Shown: positions 1 through 5,824, counted from the first letter of the stretch. The stretch: 6,036 nt of DNA from Burkholderiales bacterium (GCA_014378085.1 JACMOJ010000098.1:1-6036), one strand, 5' to 3'. Notes: a model not told the origin generated them from the letters alone. A program made the numbers and translations.

Positions 1-140
1 AATAGTGGTCACGGCATTTCCTGTGAACGTAATTCGTATATCTTACGCGCGGATGTCACGACCAATTGAATGGCGGTCAGGTCTCGAATCCGCATCATGA
101 TCCACGCTTCACCTGTGCCAAAACCGTCGATGATCTAACT
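1..140. other. Left-edge sequence with no assignable gene
   Basis: No complete gene can be supported here. A plus-strand reading frame is open from the window edge to a TGA at 98-100 and could be the last 32 codons of a gene lying to the left (it reads VVTAFPVNVIRISYARMSRP near its start). I do not recognise a family in it with any assurance. The minus strand carries only short frames. The stretch sits next to a decayed toxin gene, so it may also be decayed accessory DNA. Confidence 0.3.
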
Positions 141-437
141 TCACTTTCGGCGGGTGGCAGCCTTAGGCGTCCAAATACGCAAGGCACAGTGTTTCGCAAC
201 AAGTTCGAAATCATTGTCGGTGCTGAGGAGTGCGAGGTCATGGCGAATGCTGAGTTGCGCGAGGAGTGCATCAATAGTTCCAACTTGAATCCCGGCGCGG
301 CGGCAAGTGTTTCGAAGTACGGCACCTGCGATATGATCCTCGCGGTGAGGCTGGATTAGAGACCAGCTACTATCACTGCCTGTGTCGGAATTATGTTGCT
401 GAAAAATTTGACCCTGACCCGCGACACAAGCTCTCAA
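141..437 (-). pseudogene. VapC-family PIN-domain toxin, C-terminal remnant
   Basis: VapC toxins are small PIN-domain endoribonucleases that cleave tRNA or rRNA and are normally neutralised by a VapB antitoxin encoded just upstream. From about residue 31 this reading frame follows the C-terminal half of such proteins: HREDHIAGAVLRN, CRRAGIQVGTIDALLAQ, then a hydrophobic strand and LLSTDNDFELVAKH ending in LRIWTPK. The conserved acidic positions of this half are present (Asp56 in GTIDALLA, Asp74/Asp76 in TDNDF). The N-terminal half, which should carry the first catalytic Asp in a VDTSVW-type strand and the middle Glu, is missing. The first roughly 25 residues look unrelated, and the only start at the 5' end is a TTG with no clear ribosome site. 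No vapB precedes it; a palindromic repeat lies there instead. I infer a broken, inactive gene. The family call is strong and the cause of truncation is not shown. Confidence 0.72.
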
Positions 438-438
438 G

Positions 439-532
439 GTTGGGCTAGGCTCACCAGCCCAACGATGCCAACCATTTTGCTCAATTCAATTTGAACTGCA
501 TTTGGATGTTGGGCTGGTAAATCTAGCCAAAC
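439..532. repeat. REPIN-like pair of inverted palindromic repeats
   Basis: Two 25-bp palindromic units, 439-463 and 508-532, are inverted relative to each other and match at 21 of 25 positions. Each begins with GTTGGGCT on the plus strand, and the left one closes with a perfect AGCCCAAC. In the left unit the stem can extend past a bulged A to a CTCA loop. A smaller palindrome (TTCAATTTGAA, 485-495) lies near the middle, so the whole 94 bp can fold as one long imperfect hairpin. The GTTGGGCT/AGCCCAAC core resembles dispersed REP-type repeats of proteobacteria. Two REPs in inverted orientation is the layout of a REPIN, which RAYT (Y1) transposases mobilise in trans. The unit ends 7 bp beyond the stop of the last gene of the exosortase operon, so the transcript could fold there and be protected or attenuated. 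No T-run follows, so it is not a standard terminator. Confidence 0.6.
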
Positions 533-539
533 CTAGTTG

Positions 540-794
540 CTATTTCCACGGCAGTAATCCCACGGGCGCCTTACCCCTGAAGGCGATGGAGATCCCGTAT
601 GCCGCGAACATTGCGCAAAGCAACAACACCGGCACTGCTCTCATTTCTAGACGGTACCCCGGAGCGCCGCAGTAAATCAAGGCAGCATGCAAGGCCAATG
701 CGATGAGACCGGCCAAGCCAATAAGCGCCGCGAAAATACGAATGAAGGGGCGAACAGGTTGCCCCAATCCGGTCGGTATCGATTTGGTTTGCAA
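540..794 (-). CDS. Small membrane protein, fourth gene of the exosortase H operon
   Basis: I do not recognise this protein. It would be 84 aa, basic at the N-terminus, with two predicted membrane helices (about residues 18-41 and 53-71). A short polar segment separates them (YCGAPGYRLE), and a basic tail follows (FRGKAPVGLLPWK). The chosen start is a TTG at 794, because GAGG lies six bases upstream and the open frame above it overlaps the end of the preceding gene with non-membrane-like sequence. No ATG lies in frame between that gene's stop and the hydrophobic region. The 89-bp gap to the preceding gene and the non-ATG start leave room for a start error or an upstream frameshift. It lies in the same direction as the sorting genes and ends next to the palindromic repeat. 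An accessory role in XrtH-dependent sorting is only an inference from position. Confidence 0.55.
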   Translation of the reverse strand: MQTKSIPTGLGQPVRPFIRIFAALIGLAGLIALALHAALIYCGAPGYRLEMRAVPVLLLCAMFAAYGISIAFRGKAPVGLLPWK

Positions 795-883
795 TTCATG
801 CCTCGATATAAGAAGACTCGCGTGTGCATACCTTTCTGCACTGCGCCTCCAAGAATTGGGGAAGATTTTTGCACATGGCGATG

Positions 884-1507
884 CTATCTCGCAGGATCTG
901 CCCCGACTTTTTTCATGAGCAGGCCGGGCGCGCTTTCCTGCAAAACGCGACTCGACGTGGCCCAAAGTACGACCGGCACCAGACACGGAAAAATGAGCAC
1001 GCCTAACTGGTAACCGAGCGCGATAACTTCCAAGCGCCAGCCGGTCAACCCTGCCTGCGCGGAAACTTCGGGACCCAGTTGTATGCCGATCTGCGCCAAC
1101 AGATCAAAAGCAACGCCCCAGCTCTGAAATGGCATCAGCGCCAACACGCCGAGGATAATTTTCCACGATTTCGCGCGTTCGGCCAGCATCAGTGCAAGGA
1201 ACAGCGCCGAACCATACGTATAAAGCAAGGGATTGACTTCTGGAATCAAAAAGGCGAGTTGTCCCGGTGATGGGGTTACCTTTATGGTCGTGACAAAAAC
1301 GAGCATCGGTCCCGTTTGCTCCATTGCCGACACTACGCCGGTGGTGAGCTGGTTAACCAACAGTTTCGCTAATCTACCGACGACAGCGGCTAGATACGGC
1401 GCACTGAAGTACCACGCCGAAAAGCAGAGTGGGAGCCAAAGGAACGTGCGCAGCACGAACTGCTTGAAAGTAGGGACACAAATCGCGGCAGGGATTTGTA
1501 GCGTCAT
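884..1507 (-). CDS. Exosortase H-associated membrane protein
   Basis: This is a 207-aa inner-membrane protein encoded directly after exosortase H, matching the partner known as the exosortase H-associated membrane protein; its biochemical role is not established. Hydrophobic segments lie at roughly 18-42 (FVLRTFLWLPLCFSAWYF), 92-109, 115-136 and 163-183. Between the first two is a probable periplasmic region that includes the stretch TTIKVTPSPGQLAFLIPEVN, which suggests a periplasmic beta structure. The C-terminus is basic and probably cytoplasmic. I place the start at the ATG at 1507 (MTLQIPAA). A longer open frame exists, but it would overlap the xrtH end by 85 bp and the added residues do not resemble the rest. 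The ATG follows the xrtH TGA by five bases, so the two genes are almost certainly co-translated. No clear Shine-Dalgarno is seen, only a weak GAG. The family call rests on the hydrophobic pattern and the position next to xrtH. Confidence 0.78.
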   Translation of the reverse strand: MTLQIPAAICVPTFKQFVLRTFLWLPLCFSAWYFSAPYLAAVVGRLAKLLVNQLTTGVVSAMEQTGPMLVFVTTIKVTPSPGQLAFLIPEVNPLLYTYGSALFLALMLAERAKSWKIILGVLALMPFQSWGVAFDLLAQIGIQLGPEVSAQAGLTGWRLEVIALGYQLGVLIFPCLVPVVLWATSSRVLQESAPGLLMKKVGADPAR

Positions 1508-1512
1508 GCTCT

Positions 1513-2040
1513 TCAGGCCGGTCGTACGGACTCCGTCAACGCCGTCGACGAAACTGTGAACGTTGCACGCGGCAGCGAGCGAATCCAGAGCATCCACACA
1601 ATCAGGACGTCAAGCATGATCAATGCCTGCCACACATAAAAGTGCGCCCACTCGAACGCCTGCATGCTCCACTGGCCAAGATAAAACAGACTGACCACAC
1701 GCACGACATTTAGGCTCTGTATCGCAGCGAGACCGACCAAAATACCGATTGCGCGATGTTTCCAAGGTGCCGGAAAGGCGAGCATCGCGGCGATCAGGAT
1801 GAGTGCCGCTTCGATACCGTTGCATCCAGCTTCGATCGACAGTGCGAAGCCGTTCGTCGTGCTTTGCAGTACTTTGCCGAAGACCACGACATTGGCGTCA
1901 AATAGCGTGACCAGGCTAGCGCTAATACGCGCCAGCGCCTGCGTCCACGGCAACACCACCGCCTGCTGCACCGGCGTCGTCAACTCGGCCGCGAACAACG
2001 CGATCAGGATGACGACGAATAGCACAAAAAAGCGAATCAT
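1513..2040 (-). CDS. xrtH: Exosortase H (XrtH), IPTL-CTERM sorting transpeptidase
   Basis: Exosortases are multi-pass inner-membrane cysteine enzymes, thought to cleave and transfer proteins bearing a C-terminal PEP-CTERM-like tripartite signal. XrtH is the subgroup paired with the IPTLxxWG-CTERM signal. The 175-aa length fits the short XrtH type. The three catalytic residues are visible in the expected spacing: Cys73 in SIEAGCNGIEA, Arg114 in SLNVVRVVSLFYLG, and His133 in FEWAHFYVWQ. Hydrophobic segments lie at about 3-19, 37-57, 75-90, 97-120 and 136-153, which places the active site at the periplasmic face. The ATG at 2040 gives a good first helix. AAAGG lies 13 bases upstream, a rather long spacing. 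The gene begins 39 bp after the stop of its presumed substrate, with no terminator between, and is followed after five bases by the associated membrane protein. The identification is firm. The exact chemistry (hydrolysis or transfer to a lipid or glycan) cannot be read from sequence. Confidence 0.93.
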   Translation of the reverse strand: MIRFFVLFVVILIALFAAELTTPVQQAVVLPWTQALARISASLVTLFDANVVVFGKVLQSTTNGFALSIEAGCNGIEAALILIAAMLAFPAPWKHRAIGILVGLAAIQSLNVVRVVSLFYLGQWSMQAFEWAHFYVWQALIMLDVLIVWMLWIRSLPRATFTVSSTALTESVRPA

Positions 2041-2079
2041 GAACCCATGCCAACCTTTAAAAGCATGTGCCCAAACCTA

Positions 2080-4041
2080 TTACAGCATCTGACCCTGCCG
2101 ACGCAATGCTGCAAAGCCCGCAATCGCGAGAAGCCCTGCGAGCAGTATCATTCCCCATTCGGAAAGTGTCGGTCCTGGGACCGGATTGGAGGAAACGATC
2201 ATCTGGATGACGGTCAAGTTTGCATTGGCAGGCGCAGCGTTGTTGCCGTTGTTCGTGACGAGGCCACCGGCAGGGATGGTGTTGACATACAACGCCACCG
2301 TACCGGAAGTTACATCGACCGAGAGGGTGCAACTGCCGTTGGCCGGGATGGTGCGCCCTGCCGGTAATGTCACCGTTGAAGCACCTGCGACAGCAATCGG
2401 CGCACCTGCACCGCCGCATGTCGAGCCGGCATTCGGTGTTGGTGCGATTACGACACCAAGCGGCAGATTGTCGACTAGCGCAGATGTCAGCGTGCCGATG
2501 GTGGCTGCGGGATTATTCAACGTGACCGTGACTGTGGAGACACCGTTGACGTTGATGGTCGTCGGGTTAAAGGTCTTGGAGATCGTTGGTGGCGTCGGCG
2601 GCGGTGCGGTGAACGTGTTGGTAAAGGTACAGGCGATGGCTGCCCCGGTTGAAGTCGCTGCCGCATCCAGCGTTACGGTGCGCGTCGCGATGCTAGACGT
2701 GGCCGTGCCTCCCGCTCCTAGCCCGCTGCAGGTGATCGAGGCCAGCGTGAAACCCGCAGGCGGCACCGCTTCGGTAACCGTGGTGATCACCCCTGCCACC
2801 GTCAGCGTCTGGGGTGCCCCCGAGACGCCCACGCCGGGTGCTGTCGTCGTGATGGTCTGTGGCGCAAAACCGTTACTGCCGGTGAAACTGAATGCACCCA
2901 CGCCGCCGTTGGACACCTTGGTCACTGTGACCGTCGGGGGTGTGGCGGCGAGCGTGTTGGTAAAGGTACATGCAATGGCTGCCCCGGTTGAGGTCGCCGC
3001 GGCATCCAGCGTCACGGTTCGCGTCGCGACGTTAGACGTCGCTGTGCCTCCCGCGCCCAGCCCGCTGCAGGTGATCGAGGCCAGCGTGAAACCCGCAGGC
3101 GGCACCGATTCGGTAGCGGTGGTGACCACCGCAGCCGCTGTCAGCGTCTGTGTCGCCCCCGAGACGCCCACGCCGGGCGCTGCTGTCGTGATGGTCTGTG
3201 GAGCAAAACCGTTGCTGCCGGTGAAACTGAATGCACCCACGCCGCCATTCGACACCTTGGTCAACGTGACCGTCGGGGGCGCCGGGGGCGGGGCGGCGCA
3301 AGCGCCGGGGACGGTAATGGTGCTTGAACTTGTCGAGACGGTTCCACCAAATGCCAAGGCTCTTCCTGTTAAGGTTGCTCCCAGCCCGAGCGCGACACCG
3401 GCGGCATCAAGGATATTCCCCACGAAGGTGCTGGCCGCGCCAAGTGTCGTGGCGCCAGCGGGCGCCCAAAATACGTTATCAGCACAGGCACCGCCTGCCA
3501 GGACAACCCGGGAAGTCGCTCCGGTGGTGACCGCCCCGCCTGTTGACCTGAATATGTAAACGCCGTTGCCATTGAGGGTCACTATCCCGCTTGCGGTTAT
3601 ATCTATCGCACCAGCGCGGGTATAGCAGCCGGGAGGGATGGTTCCAGGCGGATTCGTCCCGATTACGACCGCCTCCAGAGGGCCCGCCGGAAGTGGCGTG
3701 CACGCTTGACCATTGAGAGTTGCCAAGGCAGCGGTTTGATCCGTCCCGGCCGCACCCGGACAGGGCCCCGTCGTGCCGGTAGCCGCAGCTGGAAACGCCG
3801 GGCCCGTCGTAAAACAGACACTTCCATTGATAGTCGTTCCAGCCGCGGTGTTGGTAAAGGTGCTGGAAACAATACCGAAGGTGCTGTTCGATCCAAGCGA
3901 TGGCGCGGTCTGGGCATTAACCCCAATGGAAACCGAAAGGGAAGCGACAAGCGCACCGCCCACGCAGAATGCACGCTTGACGACGCCCATTTTTACAAAA
4001 TCGGTCAAAAAGCGTTTTGAGATGCGGTAATAGTCGATCAT
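2080..4041 (-). CDS. Secreted DUF3494 (ice-binding-like) surface protein with IPTL-CTERM-type anchor
   Basis: A 653-aa exported protein. Residues 1-43 form a Sec signal peptide with a long charged n-region, a hydrophobic core (GGALVASLSVSIG) and a probable cut after VNA. Residues 48-247 match DUF3494, the ice-binding-protein-like beta solenoid: SLGSNSTFGIVSS at the start, then VYIFRSTGG, CADNVFWAPAGATTLG, TFVGNI and GRALAFGGTVS. A proline-rich linker leads to two tandem 113-aa units (257-369 and 370-482), each with a Cys pair (325/358 and 438/471) that could form a disulfide. Residues 484-612 resemble DUF11-type beta-sandwich domains. The tail has PGPTLSEWG, a hydrophobic helix and RR. The start at 4041 is supported by AAGGGG seven bases upstream; a later ATG (residue 18) has no such site. 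xrtH follows after 39 bp. The protein is very rich in Ala, Thr, Val and Gly. DUF3494 proteins bind ice in some organisms, but many come from mesophiles, so the ligand is open; adhesion is an alternative. Confidence 0.9.
   Translation of the reverse strand: MIDYYRISKRFLTDFVKMGVVKRAFCVGGALVASLSVSIGVNAQTAPSLGSNSTFGIVSSTFTNTAAGTTINGSVCFTTGPAFPAAATGTTGPCPGAAGTDQTAALATLNGQACTPLPAGPLEAVVIGTNPPGTIPPGCYTRAGAIDITASGIVTLNGNGVYIFRSTGGAVTTGATSRVVLAGGACADNVFWAPAGATTLGAASTFVGNILDAAGVALGLGATLTGRALAFGGTVSTSSSTITVPGACAAPPPAPPTVTLTKVSNGGVGAFSFTGSNGFAPQTITTAAPGVGVSGATQTLTAAAVVTTATESVPPAGFTLASITCSGLGAGGTATSNVATRTVTLDAAATSTGAAIACTFTNTLAATPPTVTVTKVSNGGVGAFSFTGSNGFAPQTITTTAPGVGVSGAPQTLTVAGVITTVTEAVPPAGFTLASITCSGLGAGGTATSSIATRTVTLDAAATSTGAAIACTFTNTFTAPPPTPPTISKTFNPTTINVNGVSTVTVTLNNPAATIGTLTSALVDNLPLGVVIAPTPNAGSTCGGAGAPIAVAGASTVTLPAGRTIPANGSCTLSVDVTSGTVALYVNTIPAGGLVTNNGNNAAPANANLTVIQMIVSSNPVPGPTLSEWGMILLAGLLAIAGFAALRRQGQML
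2083..2178 (-). other. IPTL-CTERM-type sorting signal (C-terminal 32 codons)
   Basis: This part of the surface-protein gene encodes residues 622-653. It has the three parts of an exosortase signal: the motif PGPTLSEWG (622-630), a hydrophobic helix (MILLAGLLAIAGFAAL) and a basic RR at 647-648. The family signature is IPTLxxWG. Here the first residue is Gly instead of Ile, while PTL, the Trp and the Gly are kept. Five residues (QGQML) follow the basic pair, where such proteins usually stop soon after the arginines. The presence of xrtH 39 bp downstream supports this as a working signal. Confidence 0.88.
2596..3273 (-). repeat. Two in-frame tandem repeats of 339 bp
   Basis: Two adjacent units with a period of 339 bp (113 codons) encode the central domains of the surface protein. 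Comparing plus-strand 2614-2700 with 2953-3039 by eye gives 9 differences in 87 bases. At the protein level roughly 10 of about 108 aligned residues differ. The first unit begins TVTLTKVSNGGVGAFSF and the second TVTVTKVSNGGVGAFSF; both contain SITCSGLGAGGTAT and IACTFTNT. The similarity is at the DNA level as well as the protein level, which points to a fairly recent duplication or ongoing gene conversion. Copy number may vary between strains by recombination. Confidence 0.92.
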
Positions 4042-4048
4042 GACGTAG

Positions 4049-4056
4049 CCCCTTTT
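4049..4056 (-). promoter_or_regulatory. Ribosome binding site deciding the surface-protein start
   Basis: On the minus strand AAAAGGGG is followed by seven bases and then the ATG at 4041. This is the best Shine-Dalgarno match in the region. It favours this start over the in-frame codon 18 positions upstream and over the ATG at residue 18. Confidence 0.6.
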
Positions 4057-4137
4057 AATACAGCAATGACAAAAGATACTTGAACCGCGCGGCATTTTTC
4101 CAATCTACTCAGGCGGCTCGCGCTTCGAATTGTTCTA

Positions 4138-4165
4138 CATATATAAGGCCGCTTCTGTGCGGCAA
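4138..4165 (-). promoter_or_regulatory. Candidate sigma-70 promoter of the surface-protein/xrtH operon
   Basis: On the minus strand TTGCCG (4165-4160) and TATATG (4143-4138) are separated by 16 bp, giving a predicted start near 4131 and a leader of about 90 nt. The spacer contains a small inverted repeat (GCCGC/GCGGC, 4148-4163) overlapping the -35 element, which could be an operator. Farther upstream, ATGGT/ACCAT half-sites occur at 4181-4186, 4192-4197 and 4209-4214. Other weak hexamer pairs can be drawn in this AT-rich stretch, so this is a candidate only. Confidence 0.32.
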
Positions 4166-4569
4166 CACACACAAGGCTTCAATGGTCAAAAAACCATTTA
4201 TGTAAAAGATGGTTAGAAGGATACAGCTATTACGCGCATTGTTCTACTCCGATCACAAGTTCTCGTGTACTTTTCGATCACCGTTGGTACGACCGCGCAG
4301 GTTTAAGCAGTCTCCGGGCTGGGCGCCTATGCCCACACCACGAAAGGTTGTTCGCGCGGCTGATCCTGATCCTGATCGTTTGGTCGTGCCCGAGGGCACG
4401 TCCCCATTTTTAGGGTTGCGCGCGCCGATTTGAGCCGCTTGCCAGCAAAGGTGGACGCATGCCAATCATGAACAAAGTTACTTCGTACTGCGCCTATTTG
4501 CAACGGGACTTGCGGGTTTGGTCGGATTCAGGTGGTTTGCGTCCAGCCCCGGCTAGGGCAATCTGCGTG

Positions 4570-4587
4570 GGCGCCAGCGCCGTTTTT
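4570..4587 (+). terminator. Weak terminator-like hairpin facing greB
   Basis: GGCG/CGCC with a four-base loop (4570-4581) is followed by a T-run at 4583-4587 and a second at 4591-4594, which is the order for a plus-strand intrinsic terminator. The stem is short, and no established plus-strand gene lies upstream. It may end stray transcription running toward the greB 3' end. It does not have the right polarity to terminate greB itself. Confidence 0.25.
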
Positions 4588-4597
4588 CAGTTTTGTC

Positions 4598-5224
4598 CTA
4601 GCCATCGTTCGACAACTTTTTATCCACCGCAAACACCGCCTCCGTCGGCACAAACGGCTCCCCGACAACACGCACGTATTCCACCTCAATCACATCCAGT
4701 TCTTCCACTCCGCCCGGTGCGCGCAACGTCACCGAATCGCCAGGCCGCGCCTTCATCAACGCACGGGCGAGCGGTGAAATCCAGCTGATGTAATTGCGCT
4801 TCAGATCGATTTCATCGACACCGACGATGGTGATGGTGTTTTCATCGCCGTTGGCGTGCGCGTAGGTGACGGTGGCGCCGAAGAAAACTTGACCCGCCGA
4901 TTCTTCGCGAGGCGTTTCCGGATCGACGACTTCGGCGATATCGAGGCGCTTGGTAAGAAATCGCAAACGCCGGTCGATCTCGCGCAACCTTTTTTTGCCG
5001 TATTGGTAATCGGCGTTTTCGCTGCGGTCGCCATTCTTGGCAGCCCATGAAACGGCGGCGGTAACCGCCGGACGATCTTTCTTCAGCAGGTAGTCGAATT
5101 CGTCCTTGAGCGCCTTGTAGCCGCCGGGCGTGATGTAGTTCTTGCTGCCGATTGGTAAAGGCGATGCGCTGTCTTCCAGGTCGTCATCGTCCTGCTCAGT
5201 TTCTTTGGTAAATGCTTTGCTCAT
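4598..5224 (-). CDS. greB: Transcript cleavage factor GreB with acidic N-terminal extension
   Basis: GreB binds the RNA polymerase secondary channel and stimulates cleavage of backtracked RNA, rescuing stalled elongation complexes in the cytoplasm. Residues 30-100 form the N-terminal coiled coil, with the tip motif KNGDRSENADYQYGKKRLRE; its acidic residues Asp66 and Glu69 are those that position the catalytic metal. Residues 110-205 form the FKBP-like C-terminal domain (VFFGATVTY, YISWISPLARALMKARPGDSVTLRAPGG with two residues inserted, then a beta strand and VEYV). The protein is 208 aa, longer than the roughly 158 aa typical of enterobacterial GreB. The excess is mostly an N-terminal extension of about 28 residues containing QDDDDLED. 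The ATG directly abuts the stop of the preceding membrane-protein gene (TAGATG), with AGGTG six to seven bases before it, so the two are probably translationally coupled. GreB rather than GreA is favoured by the motif wording and overall fit. Confidence 0.92.
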   Translation of the reverse strand: MSKAFTKETEQDDDDLEDSASPLPIGSKNYITPGGYKALKDEFDYLLKKDRPAVTAAVSWAAKNGDRSENADYQYGKKRLREIDRRLRFLTKRLDIAEVVDPETPREESAGQVFFGATVTYAHANGDENTITIVGVDEIDLKRNYISWISPLARALMKARPGDSVTLRAPGGVEELDVIEVEYVRVVGEPFVPTEAVFAVDKKLSNDG

Positions 5225-5824
5225 CTATTTCACCTGCAACAAAAACTGCTTGATGCCGCCCAGCAACATCTCTACCGCGATGGCGGTGAGGATCAGCCCC
5301 ATCAATCGCTCGATGGCTTCCATGGCGCGTTTGCCCAGCAGCTTCTCAATTTTTTCACCCATGATCAGCAAGATGGCGGAGACCAGCATCGCCGCTGTCA
5401 TTGCGGCCACCCATACGCCCAGCTTGGCGGGCTCCCGAGACACCATCAACATCACTGTGGCAAGTGCCGAGGGCCCGGCGATGAGCGGGATCGCCAATGG
5501 CACGATGAACGGTTCATGGTCCAATGATTCACCAAAGACGCTCTCGGTGGATTTAAAGACCATGTTGATGGCGATCATGAAAAGGATCACGCCACCGGCA
5601 ATGGAAAGCGAAATCTCGGAGAGATGCATGACGTCCAGAAACTGTCGCCCACCGAACATGAAAGCCAGCAGGATGAAATAGGCAATAAGGCATTCGCGCG
5701 CCACCACGCGGGCGCGGCGTTTCGGATCAACCTGTTTAAGCAACGAGGCTACAACCGGGAGATTGCCCAGTGGATCGAGCACCAGGAAAAGCAGCACAAA
5801 GGCGGAAATGAGATCAGCATTCAT
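5225..5824 (-). CDS. MarC/YhgN-family integral membrane protein
   Basis: A 199-aa inner-membrane protein of the MarC family, closest in appearance to E. coli YhgN (about 197 aa). The physiological role of the family is unresolved; the old link to multiple antibiotic resistance has not held up. Six predicted helices lie at about 5-24, 45-65, 72-91, 106-127, 136-156 and 174-195. Family motifs are clear: LDPLGNLP (16-23) in the first helix, SIAGGVILFMIAINM, EPFIVPLAIPLIAGPSAL (104-121) at the start of the second half, and ERLMGLIL (172-179). The two halves, each with a PLG/PLA-type signature, suggest an inverted repeat fold. The start ATG at 5824 gives the expected N-terminus; only a weak GG-containing ribosome site precedes it. 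It is the first gene of a pair with greB, whose start codon touches its stop. It is divergent from the stress-protein gene, with about 160 bp between them. Confidence 0.92.
   Translation of the reverse strand: MNADLISAFVLLFLVLDPLGNLPVVASLLKQVDPKRRARVVARECLIAYFILLAFMFGGRQFLDVMHLSEISLSIAGGVILFMIAINMVFKSTESVFGESLDHEPFIVPLAIPLIAGPSALATVMLMVSREPAKLGVWVAAMTAAMLVSAILLIMGEKIEKLLGKRAMEAIERLMGLILTAIAVEMLLGGIKQFLLQVK

Larger units (their letters stand above)
4042..4597. other. Intergenic region without a convincing gene
   Basis: About 555 bp lie between the greB stop and the surface-protein start. The 4042-4215 part is AT-rich and promoter-like. From 4216 to 4597 the base composition is coding-like, but every frame is short and resembles no family I know. 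It contains three tandem CTGATC copies (4360-4377), a perfect 7-bp inverted repeat CGTGCCC/GGGCACG (4385-4400) followed by CCCCATTTTT, and a GC-rich hairpin with a T-run near 4570-4587. A plus-strand frame reads VVPEGTSPFLGL near 4385-4420, and another reads FATGLAGLVGFRW near 4500-4540. Both vaguely recall PEP-CTERM tails but lie in different frames. The region may hold a decayed gene. Confidence 0.4.

Noticed and set aside
66..359. A 97-aa plus-strand protein across the left region
   Set aside because: It is antisense to the recognisable VapC remnant and has no family-like features or ribosome binding site.
439..532. CRISPR array or tRNA-like structure in the palindromic region
   Set aside because: There are only two units, in inverted not direct orientation, with a single intervening segment; no cloverleaf can be drawn.
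540..986. A 148-aa version of the small membrane protein
   Set aside because: The first 64 residues would overlap the preceding gene by about 100 bp and are Arg/Ser-rich sequence unlike the hydrophobic remainder. A TTG with GAGG upstream explains the start better.
884..1597. Longer version of the XrtH-associated protein starting at 1597
   Set aside because: The extra 30 residues overlap the end of xrtH in another frame and look like out-of-frame sequence. The ATG at 1507, five bases after the xrtH stop, gives a natural membrane-protein start.
2186..3559. A 457-codon plus-strand open frame opposite the surface-protein gene
   Set aside because: It mirrors the GC-rich, repeat-containing coding sequence on the other strand, has a low-complexity Val/Ala/Pro composition and resembles no family. 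The minus strand gives clear domains, a signal peptide and a sorting tail.
4385..4411. Perfect 7-bp inverted repeat followed by CCCCATTTTT as an intrinsic terminator
   Set aside because: The loop would be two bases, the T-run is separated from the stem by several C residues, and no established plus-strand gene lies upstream.
5142..5681. A 179-aa plus-strand frame opposite the MarC-family gene
   Set aside because: It is antisense to a clearly recognisable membrane protein with intact family motifs and has a Ser/Met-rich composition typical of shadow frames.
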